A DNA stretch of 6,724 nt from a bacterium. GTDB lineage: Bacteria > Patescibacteria > JAEDAM01 > Absconditabacterales > Absconditicoccaceae. The DNA is taken from positions 1 through 6,724 of the forward strand of contig JAFRZH010000023.1 of the NCBI GenBank assembly GCA_017442645.1, written 5' to 3'. Below are positions 1-6,160 of this stretch, in pieces. Within the stretch, counting starts at the first letter, position 1. Each line of letters begins with the position of its first letter. The translations under genes and the position numbers were made by a program. The notes under the pieces are model-generated. The model saw only the letters and a program-made list of their open reading frames with translations. It was not told where the DNA came from and searched no databases.

Positions 1-1
1 A

Positions 2-289
2 AGTTTAATCATTGATAACTGAGTTGAATTTAGCAAGATTAGAAAGTTTCAAAAAGAGGGAATAAAAATTTACCGTTGTCATGCTTATAGTAGTCGAGAA
101 AAAGGAAGTAATGAAAGAAATAATGGACTCGTAAGAAAACACATACCAAAGAAATCCAATATTAATGAATATACAAACGAAGAAATACAAAAAATAACAA
201 ACATGATAAACCATAAACCAAGAAAAGAACTATGATATAAGTCAGCTTATGAAGTTTATCATAATAAAAAACTACATTATTGTCTTTAG
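2..289 (+). CDS. IS30-family transposase, C-terminal part (5' end outside window)
   Basis: This is the C-terminal 95 codons of a DDE transposase that would cut and join the ends of its own insertion sequence. The frame is open from the window edge to TAG at 287-289 when TGA is read as Gly. Motifs seen: DNGVEF near the start (the second catalytic Asp region of the RNase H-like core), then CHAYSSREKGSNERNNG, which carries the catalytic Glu in the NER segment, and finally INHKPRKELGYKSAYEVYH, the typical IS30 tail. The Gly of DNG and the Gly of ELGYK are both TGA. The beginning of the gene and the first catalytic Asp lie outside the window, so whether the element is intact cannot be judged. The right end of the IS probably lies within about 30 bp after the stop codon, but I cannot define its inverted repeat without the left end. 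Family assignment is confident; activity is unknown. Confidence 0.88.
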
Positions 290-369
290 TGGTGCATTTC
301 GCTTGAAAATTAAGCTTCTCCTAAAAAAACTTGATTTTGGTAAAAAAAAGATTATACTAGAAAACGATG

Positions 370-412
370 AAGAGGGGGTGTTGATCATACCAATGACCCG
401 CTCTTTTTTTTT
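370..412 (+). terminator. Rho-independent terminator between converging genes
   Basis: AAGAGGGGGT (370-379) pairs with ACCCGCTCTT (396-405) with one mismatch. An additional short TTG/CAA pairing lies inside, and the hairpin runs into an uninterrupted T-run to 412. On the + strand this is a good terminator for the IS30 transposase transcript. The minus-strand DUF3800 gene ends at 411, so the same hairpin directly follows its stop codon and may act in both directions. The T-run on the minus side is weak and displaced, so minus-strand termination is less certain. Confidence 0.6.
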
Positions 413-1157
413 ATTGACCAATCTGTTGAACAGAAAAATAGTTAGGGTTAGATACTGTAAATGTAGTTTTAAAATCACTTACTCAAAGTTTTTCTTTGAC
501 TTTATTTACAATGGAAATCTTATTTTTATTAGGTAAATTTCTATTATCATACATGACAGCACCAATAAGACAATCAACGGTTTGTAAAAAAATACTAGAA
601 TGAGATTCTATTCTACAAACTCAAAAACATTGTTTCCCTTGTTGTTGCAGTTTCTCAGTCAATTCTTGTTCATAATTTCTATCACTAGATACTGTAATTG
701 AATCTGGTAATACTACAAAAATATCATCATTTTGAAAATTTTGAGATAGTAATCACGACAATTGTTGCATATAAGCATCTAAATAATTTACTGAATTTAA
801 AAATCAATCTTTCTTTCTATCAAGGATAGAACAACAAAATTTTACATCTGGAAGTTTAAAATAGGCTGATAACAACCATTCATATCATTTTAAAGTAGTT
901 TCGTTAATGTTTCTAAATTTCATTTCATAAGGATTTCTTCTTTTACTTAAGAAACGAATTTTTTCTTGATCAGTCATTGTTGAAAGAATACAAAGTTCTT
1001 TTTCTTTTATTTTCGCAATAGTAAAATCATGAGGTCTTCATAAAATAGCATTATACTCTCCAATCTTTTCTTGAGGAATAATAAGACATCATAGCAAAAA
1101 GAAAGGATCCTGTTTTGCAGTTCCTGATTCATCAACAAAGACAAAATATTTTGCCAT
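411..1157 (-). CDS. DUF3800 domain protein
   Basis: The product is 248 aa when TGA is read as Gly, a normal length for the DUF3800 family. It starts at ATG 1157-1155 and stops at TAA 413-411. Family hallmarks seen: the N-terminal strand and motif FVFVDESGT with Asp9 and Glu10, then FFLLGCLIIP (about residues 19-28). There is a central acidic stretch NDDIFVVLPDS (143-153), and the C-terminal block ESHSSIFLQTVDCLIGA (184-200) with Asp195 matches the family's conserved 'LQ.aD.l.Ga' segment. Seven Gly codons are TGA, including those in LLGC and LSGLL. No signal peptide or membrane segment is visible, so it is probably cytoplasmic. The biochemical function of the family is not established to my knowledge. 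The arrangement of conserved acidic residues would suit a metal-dependent enzyme such as a nuclease, but that is inference. It has its own promoter-like sequence upstream and lies in a block of singly transcribed minus-strand genes next to a restriction system. Confidence 0.85.
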
Positions 1158-1187
1158 TTTTGTAACATAATAATAAAACCAATCTCG

Positions 1188-1215
1188 ATAATAAATTTTC
1201 AGAAATATATTACAA
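1188..1215 (-). promoter_or_regulatory. Putative promoter of the DUF3800 gene
   Basis: Read on the minus strand, TTGTAA (1215-1210) and TATTAT (1193-1188) are separated by 16 bp, a sigma-70-type pattern about 30 bp upstream of the ATG. It lies directly downstream of the terminator-like repeat at 1247-1277, which would insulate it from the preceding gene. The background is very AT-rich, so chance matches are likely. Confidence 0.4.
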
Positions 1216-1246
1216 GTTTTTTATGTCTCGGAAAAATTTTTTTATG

Positions 1247-1277
1247 AGAAAAGGCCGAGGCAAACCGTCGGCCCTAC
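1247..1277 (-). terminator. Palindromic repeat copy 1, likely terminator of the PH-like membrane protein gene
   Basis: GGCCGA (1253-1258) pairs with TCGGCC (1268-1273) around a short GG/CC extension and a small loop. On the minus strand the stem is followed by TTTTCTC and a T-rich tract, and it sits 31 bp after the stop codon of the gene ending at 1305. The same 31-bp sequence recurs at 3127-3157 with only two differences, so this is a repeated element and not a one-off hairpin. Confidence 0.55.
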
Positions 1278-1304
1278 CTATTTAAATAGAGAAATATCAG
1301 ATTT

Positions 1305-2003
1305 TTATTTCTTTTTGTGACTCAAACCTTTTATTTGTTTCTTTGTCTTTTTTCTATGATTAAAAACATAAATTACCTCATATAAATGCAAATAGTCTTT
1401 TACAAGATACGTATCAACAGGTCCGTGTTTCGTAAAAATTTTAAATACTGCGTCTGTAGCATTACAGATCATTTTTGAAGTCATAAAGTCTTTTAATGGA
1501 TACGTATTAGTAAGTTTTTCTCATTCATAAAAAATTCTTTGATCTGTTATATAAAGGATTCAAGAATCTACTATTTCTTCAATAGTTTTAGTTGTTTTTT
1601 CTACATGATACTCCATAATACTTCTATGTTTAAATGTAATATCTTCTTTCTCTTTTTGTTCTATTAGGGAAACTTCTATTTTCCCATAACATTTTTCATT
1701 CTTTTTTAACCATGTTTCATTGATGAAAGAAAAATCCCCGTTTTTATATTCCCCCAAAGATTTTTCTGCTCTTAATTCCATATCTTTAAGAATTTTTGTG
1801 TTGACATCTTCAAGAAGATTTTTCTCTCATAAATCTTCCTCTTTTTTCTTATTATCCTTTATTTGTTTAATAGCCAAAATGAAGGTACAAACGACAAAGA
1901 AAAAAGTTAAAACATCTAAAATTCGATGATGATTTTTTATCAATAAACTCCATAAGAGAAAGATAAGCATTAAAACAAAACATCATCATAACGCAGATTT
2001 CAT
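1305..2003 (-). CDS. Small membrane protein with two TM helices and a putative PH-like C-terminal domain
   Basis: The product is 232 aa when TGA is read as Gly (five TGA codons, two adjacent at residues 6-7). It starts at ATG 2003-2001 and stops at TAA 1307-1305. Two hydrophobic segments at about residues 5-22 and 29-46, separated by a short basic loop (KNHHR), form a membrane hairpin. A charged, Lys/Glu-rich linker (KDNKKKEED) follows, then a soluble domain. Within it, SGILYITDQRIFYEGEKLTNT (about 147-167) resembles the 'G.l.iT..R.if.g' signature of bacterial PH-like/GRAM-type domains, followed by an Asp/Ala-Val-Phe-Lys strand. I do not recognise a named family, so the PH-like call is an inference from pattern. 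The tail is strongly basic (HRKKTKKQ... HKKK). A promoter-like sequence lies 27 bp upstream and a terminator-like hairpin follows, so it appears to be monocistronic. Its role is unknown; a membrane-anchored sensor or adaptor would fit the layout. Confidence 0.72.
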
Positions 2004-2029
2004 TCTTATTCAAAGGATAAAACACTTTA

Positions 2030-2057
2030 AATATAAAAAAGAAAAATTAATTTTCAA
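2030..2057 (-). promoter_or_regulatory. Putative promoter of the PH-like membrane protein gene
   Basis: On the minus strand, TTGAAA (2057-2052) and TATATT (2035-2030) are spaced by 16 bp. The -10 element ends 26 bp before the ATG at 2003. This is the best sigma-70-like match among the minus-strand genes. It lies between the terminator at 2145-2168 and the gene, which is consistent with a separate transcription unit. Confidence 0.5.
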
Positions 2058-2144
2058 GAAAAACAAGAAAAGATGTCTATTGATGTATCATTTCAGAATT
2101 TAAAACAAACAAGTTTTTTATTAAATGATAAAATTTTTAATAGC

Positions 2145-2168
2145 AAAAAGCCCCTCTTTCGAGGGACT
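2145..2168 (-). terminator. Rho-independent terminator downstream of the NYN gene
   Basis: On the minus strand, AGTCCCTC pairs with GAGGGGCT over 8 bp (one G-T) around a GAAA tetraloop, and is followed at once by TTTTT. This is a textbook intrinsic terminator. It lies about 67 bp beyond the stop codon of the NYN-domain gene (2235). The intervening 2169-2234 stretch shows no gene. Confidence 0.8.
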
Positions 2169-2234
2169 CTTGCAAGGTTAAGTACATATATGTTAAATAT
2201 TTTTTCTAAAATTGCAAATCTTTTTGTAGTTTTT

Positions 2235-3020
2235 TTATATCAAATTCTGTAAATAGTTTATAAAAGCTTGTTTTTCGTTGTTATGCCAACGATAAATAAT
2301 CTTTTTTACCTTTTCATTTTCAAGTAAAAATTGAGGAGTTTTAGCGATTCCAATATTTCCTTTCATAATCTCATTAACCCAAGTAATAAGTTCCAAAATT
2401 CAATTAGTATCTGTTGTATTTATATATTGTACTAAATCAGGATATAAACAAATTCATCTTGAAGTATCTCTTAATGCTGTTCTTATCGGAGACGATATAG
2501 CATTGTCTTTATGAATATTGATATATCTACAAACATTATCATCTTGGGAATGTATAAAATCAATCAGTTCTTTTGCAATATGTCACTTTGTACTTACAAC
2601 GGTTACATGTTTTCAAGTTGCTATAATTTGTTTAATTGGATAAAGAAAATCTCAATCTCAAGTAAAAAGAACAATACTATCCCATAAATTATTTTGTAAA
2701 TCTTTTGAAATATCAAATCACATTTCAGTATCAACATTCCCTTTATTTTTTCATCATTTTTGTTCTAATTTTTTGAAAAAGAAATAATTTCTTGGATCAG
2801 TAAAAGTATTTTGTAGTCTCTGTACCCAATTATATTGTGAGATATTTTTGGGATCATAAGCACCATAAAATGCAATACGGAAAATCCTCGAATCGTTTAA
2901 ACATTCGTGGATAAATTGTGAAATATTATAGTCCCATCAAAGATTGTATTTTGTATAATGCATATTAGAATAATCCAAATACACTCATATTTTAGCAGTA
3001 CTCCCCAAATATTCAAACAT
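2235..3020 (-). CDS. NYN-domain (LabA/DUF88-like, PIN-fold) putative ribonuclease
   Basis: The product is 261 aa when TGA is read as Gly (about eleven TGA codons). It starts at ATG 3020-3018 and stops at TAA 2237-2235. Motifs of the NYN branch of PIN-like nucleases are visible in order. VYLDYSNMHY has Asp16 and Asn19 at the end of the first strand. RIFRIAFYGAYD (about 45-56) is the second strand with the characteristic Tyr-Asp. KGNVDTEMGFDI has Asp97 and Asp103. IVLFTGDGDFLYPIK (116-130) has Asp122 and Asp124, with both Gly encoded by TGA. GKHVTVVST (136-144) is the last core strand. These acidic residues form the metal site in the family, so an active metal-dependent RNase is expected. The roughly 80 residues after about 165 form a helical C-terminal extension that I do not recognise. 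It is transcribed away from hsdR. Members of this family act in RNA processing or as toxins and defence effectors; which role applies here cannot be told from sequence. Confidence 0.87.
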
Positions 3021-3050
3021 CGAAATTTTCAAAATAAAAAAACTTCTTTG

Positions 3051-3078
3051 TTTGTAAGCTATTTGCTAAAAATTGCAA
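3051..3078 (-). promoter_or_regulatory. Weak candidate promoter of the NYN gene
   Basis: On the minus strand, TTGCAA (3078-3073) and TACAAA (3056-3051) are spaced by 16 bp, about 31 bp upstream of the ATG. Each matches four of six consensus bases. A small hairpin, AAGGAAA/TTTCCTT (3077-3099), overlaps the -35 side and could be an operator or simply AT-rich noise. Confidence 0.28.
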
Positions 3079-3126
3079 GGAAAATTAACCCCTTTCCTTT
3101 TTGAATCAATCAAAAAAATATGATAT

Positions 3127-3157
3127 AGAAAAGGCCGAGGCAAGCCATCGGCCCTAC
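3127..3157. repeat. Palindromic repeat copy 2
   Basis: This is the second copy of the 31-bp element at 1247-1277, in the same orientation and identical except for two bases. Both changes lie in the loop region. GGCCGA (3133-3138) pairs with TCGGCC (3148-3153), and here the inner part can also pair as GGC/GCC. On the minus strand it is followed by TTTTCTATATC. No minus-strand gene precedes it in the window, so it may block antisense transcription from the hsdR leader or may simply be a dispersed intergenic repeat. Confidence 0.65.
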
Positions 3158-3193
3158 AAAACAAACAATAAAAAATTTTCGCCTTTATTCCTC

Positions 3194-3221
3194 TTGCAAA
3201 AAAGGCAATAATCGATACATT
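3194..3221 (+). promoter_or_regulatory. Weak candidate promoter for the hsdR leader transcript
   Basis: TTGCAA (3194-3199) and TACATT (3216-3221) are 16 bp apart, each with four of six consensus positions. If used, transcription would start near 3228, exactly at the base of the large hairpin at 3227-3349. That coincidence is the main reason to list it. Confidence 0.3.
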
Positions 3222-3226
3222 GAAAA

Positions 3227-3370
3227 TGCGTAAAAACTAGAAAATCTTTTTGGAAAATGGCCTTTTTGGTATTACATGAAAAAAATAGGCATCTTGTATG
3301 TTAAACTTTCATGTGATACCAAAAGGTTTTCTATTAGAGTTTTTACGCACCATACAAGGTGTCTTTTTTT
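3227..3370 (+). promoter_or_regulatory. Structured 5' leader / putative transcription attenuator upstream of hsdR
   Basis: The region forms a long imperfect hairpin. TGCGTAAAAACT (3227-3238) pairs perfectly with 3338-3349, AGAAAA (3239-3244) with 3327-3332, and 3261-3281 with 3307-3326 (about 20 bp, one bulged T, one G-T). The 25-nt loop contains GGCATCTTGTATG (3288-3300). This segment can pair over all 13 positions (two G-T) with CATACAAGGTGTC (3351-3363), which is followed directly by TTTTTTT (3364-3370). That second stem looks like an intrinsic terminator 21 bp before the hsdR ATG. It cannot reasonably coexist with the long hairpin, so the two folds read as antiterminator and terminator states. 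A 15-codon ORF with a GGA just upstream (ATG 3257, TAA 3302-3304) overlaps both left arms and could be a leader peptide. The pairing is seen directly; the regulatory role is inferred. A degenerate mobile element is the main alternative. Confidence 0.5.
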
Positions 3371-3390
3371 GTATTTAAAAAGAAAATATC

Positions 3391-5937
3391 ATGGCAGAAA
3401 AAGAGGCAAAAGCCAGAATTAAAATCAATAAACTTCTTGAAGAATCAGGATGGAGATTTTTCGATGAATGAGAGAAAAAAGCAACTATTTCATTAGAAAC
3501 TTATACTCAAAAAGATTTATGAGATGATTTTGAACATGTGAAACAAGGTTTTATTGATTATCTCTTACTTGATGAAAAAGGATTCCCTATTTGTGTATTG
3601 GAAGCAAAAAGAGAAAAAGATTCAAATGGGAAGATGGTAGATCCCCTTATTGGAAAAGAACAAGCAAGACAATATGCTCATGCTCAAAAGTGCAGATTTA
3701 TCATTTTATCAAACGGAAATATCCATTATTTCCGAGATGAAGAGAAAGGAAATCCAACGAGTATCTCCTGTTTCCCAACTTTAGAAGATCTTGAACGTTT
3801 AGATAACGTTAAACCTGAGCCAAAGAAAATCACCGAAGAACAGGTGGAAAGAGATTATATTGCGAGAAGTCAAAATCCTCATTATGATGAAGATCCTAGA
3901 TGGAAAGATGAATCAAAAAGAGGAGAATATTTAAAAGAAAGAGGATATAGATTATTGAGAAATTACCAATTAGAAGCTGTAAAATCTATTCAAAAAGCGG
4001 TTAGCGAATGAAAAAATAGATTTCTTTGGGAGATGGCTACTTGAACTTGAAAAACTTTAACTTCTGCGGCTTTGATAAAATTATTCCTTAAATCATGACA
4101 AGCACAAAGAGTCTTGTTTTTAGTGGATAGATTAGAACTTGAAGAACAAGCAAAGAAAGCTTTTAGAGCTTATCTCTGAAATGATTATCAGACTGTCGTT
4201 TATAAAGAAAATAGAGATGATCGGAGAAAGGCGGAAATCGTGGTAACTACCATTCAATCTATTGCTTATAATGATAAATATAAAACTTGTTTTTCTCAAT
4301 CAGATTTTGATTTGATCATTTCAGATGAAGCTCATAGGAGTATTAGTGGTTCCAATAGGGCAATTTTTGAATATTTTCCATGTTATAAACTCTGATTAAC
4401 AGCCACTCCAAAAGATTATTTGAAAAACTTGGATAAACAGAAAATGTCTGAAGAAGATCCAAGACAAATTGAGAAAAGACAATTACTTTCTACGTATGCG
4501 ACTTTTGGATGTGAAAGTGGAGAACCCACTTTTAGATATTCACTCTTAGATGGAGTAAAAGAGGGATTTTTGGTGAATCCTATTACTTTAGATTGTAGAA
4601 CGGAGATTACTACTCAACTACTTTCTGAGGAAGGATATGCAGTTCAACAAGACACCGAAAATGGAGAGGAAGAAGTAATTTATCATGGAAAAAATTTTGA
4701 AAAGAACTTTTTCTCAGAAGAAACGAATAGAAGTTTTTGTAAGGTCTTTTTAGAAAATGCGGAAAGAGATCCTATTTCATGAGAGATTGGGAAAACAATT
4801 TTCTTCTGTGTATCAAGGAAACATGCCACAAAAATCACTCAAATCTTAAATGAAATGGCTCATGAAATGTTTCCATGAAAATATAATTCAGACTTTGCTA
4901 TTCAAATAACTTCAGATATCCCAACGGCACAACAATGAACGATCAATTTCGCAAATGATAATCTAAACGGACACAGTAGATTCTTAGAATGATATTTATC
5001 TAGTAAAGCGAGAGTTTGTGTAACAGTTTGAATGATGACTACTTGATATGATTGTCAGAATATTTTGAATCTGTGTCTTGCGAGGCCCATTTTTTCTCCT
5101 TCTGATTTTGTTCAAATAAAAGGAAGAGGGACAAGGACTTATACTTTTCATTATGAGTATAAAAAGGGATCCGAAGTTTTTCAAAAAGACGTGAAAAAAG
5201 TCTGATTTAAACTTTTTGATTTTTTTGCTAACTGTGAATATTTTGAAGAAAAATATCCTTACGATGCAGTATTAAAATTACCAAAACCTTGACCAGCAAA
5301 AGAGTCTCCAGAAGTTCCTCAAAATCCAACTCGTCCCAATACCACAAGTATTTTTACTCCTGATCCGATTAAAATAGTTGAAACCTTTGTTATTGGAGAG
5401 AATGGAATGAGAATTGATAGAGAGCTTTATACCTCATGATTTGAAAAAACCGTTAAAGATCATTTTCAGACTTCTAAAGAATTTGAAACAATGGTACACA
5501 ATGGAGATTATGGGCAAATGGAACAGTATGTAAAAGCAAATATTTTTGATAAACCTGATGATTATTTTAATCTCGCAAATCTTAGAGAATGATACAAAGG
5601 GAAAACGGATCGTAGATTAGGACTTTCTGAAATTTTACAGTTTATTTTTGGAGAAATTGATCATTTTAAAACGAAAAATGAAATCGCCGATGAAGAATTT
5701 GATAAATTTATAGGTAAAAATCCCTCTATTGAACAAGATAAATTTTATGATGTAAAAGAGTTCTTCAAAGGATATCTAGTAAATGAAATGTTTAGAACGA
5801 ACATCAATAATAAACAATTTAAGGAATATGCAGATCAACCAGAAATTTTCAACATTTTCAAAAGACTCGGAATAAATACCATGACAAATTTAGTAGAATA
5901 TATCAAGGATAATGTCAATTTAAAAAACTTTTATTAG
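3391..5937 (+). CDS. hsdR: Type I restriction enzyme, restriction/translocase subunit HsdR
   Basis: The product is 848 aa when TGA is read as Gly (about 18 TGA codons), the usual size for the EcoEI/EcoAI-like HsdR group. In the holoenzyme it uses ATP to pull DNA past the bound complex and cuts unmethylated DNA at a distance. The N-terminal PD-(D/E)xK nuclease domain shows GFIDYLL with Asp56 and LEAKR with Glu71 and Lys73, followed by QARQYA. The SF2 helicase core follows: Walker A MATGTGKT (215-222; Gly218 and Gly220 are TGA), motif II DEAHRS (312-317), motif III LTATP (336-340), motif IV KTIFFCVSRKHA, motif V TVGMMTTGYD and motif VI QIKGRGTR (575-582). From about residue 660 the sequence resembles the EcoEI-type HsdR C-terminal domain that docks to HsdM. 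All catalytic residues are present, so it should be active. The start is the ATG right after the structured leader; there is no clear ribosome binding site. It stops at TAG, followed by an in-frame TAA. Confidence 0.95.
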
Positions 5938-5943
5938 TAATGT

Positions 5944-6046
5944 GCCCCTTTATTGAAAGGGGCTCCCCGAAGGGGTGGGGATTTTAACATAACATAGCAT
6001 AAAATCCTCCACCGCAAGCGGTCCCCCTCCTTTGCAAAGAGGGACA
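5944..6046. repeat. Cluster of GC-rich palindromes after hsdR, possible terminator
   Basis: Several hairpins are nested in about 100 bp that are much richer in GC than the genes: GCCCCTTT/AAAGGGGC (5944-5963), CCCC-GAA-GGGG (5965-5975), ACCGC-AA-GCGGT (6011-6022) and CCCTC.TTT/AAAGAGGG (6025-6043). In addition GGTGGGGATTTT (5974-5985) pairs with AAAATCCTCCACC (6001-6013) with one bulge, so the whole block can fold as one large imperfect inverted repeat. The first hairpin begins 6 bp after the hsdR stop codon, and an ATTTT tract at 5981 may help termination. It looks like a mosaic intergenic repeat. Confidence 0.6.
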
Positions 6047-6055
6047 AGATAAGTC

Positions 6056-6114
6056 GTCATATTGAGCGAAGCGAAATATCTCAAAACAAGATCCTTCGTT
6101 ACACTCAGGATGAC
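6056..6114. repeat. Inverted repeat of the GTCAT..TGAG..CGAA type
   Basis: A left arm beginning GTCATATTGAGCGAAGCGAA (6056-6075) and a right arm ending ACACTCAGGATGAC (to 6114) are imperfect inverted copies. GTCAT, TGAG, CGAA and ATCT are conserved in both arms. The overall pattern resembles a palindromic intergenic repeat that I recall from the spacers of many unrelated bacteria. Together with the preceding cluster it fills most of the hsdR-hsdM gap. The remaining 6115-6160 is AT-rich and shows no convincing promoter. Confidence 0.6.
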
Positions 6115-6160
6115 AAATAAAGATTTAAATCAGATTTTTATTCTTTTTTTATCAAAATCT

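Noticed and set aside
249..536. A 95-codon + strand open frame after the IS30 gene
   Set aside because: It overlaps the end of the transposase and the antisense of the DUF3800 C-terminus, contains the terminator hairpin, and its product is low-complexity Lys/Phe/Ile without recognisable motifs.
1720..1929. A 69-codon + strand open frame
   Set aside because: It is antisense to the membrane protein gene, whose recoded frame is continuous and has clear membrane segments. The + product is a Ser/Phe-rich shadow.
3181..3206. GCCTTT...AAAGGC small hairpin in the hsdR upstream region
   Set aside because: Only 6 bp with a long loop. It overlaps the candidate -35 and has no following T-run on the + strand.
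3227..3349. The long inverted repeat as a MITE with terminal repeats TGCGTAAAAACT
   Set aside because: No target-site duplication is visible at the ends (flanks GAAAA and CCATA differ), and the loop pairs with sequence outside the repeat, which favours an RNA leader. It is not fully excluded.
3538..4782. Apparent split of hsdR into several fragments (frames ending at 4011 and 4782)
   Set aside because: The breaks are TGA codons, which encode Gly here. Conserved motifs run through them without frame change, so hsdR is intact and not a pseudogene.
4996..5184. A minus-strand open frame of 62 codons
   Set aside because: It lies opposite helicase motifs V-VI of hsdR and is a shadow.
5944..6114. 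CRISPR array or tandem repeats in the hsdR-hsdM spacer
   Set aside because: The repeated units are inverted and of different sequence, with no regular repeat-spacer spacing.
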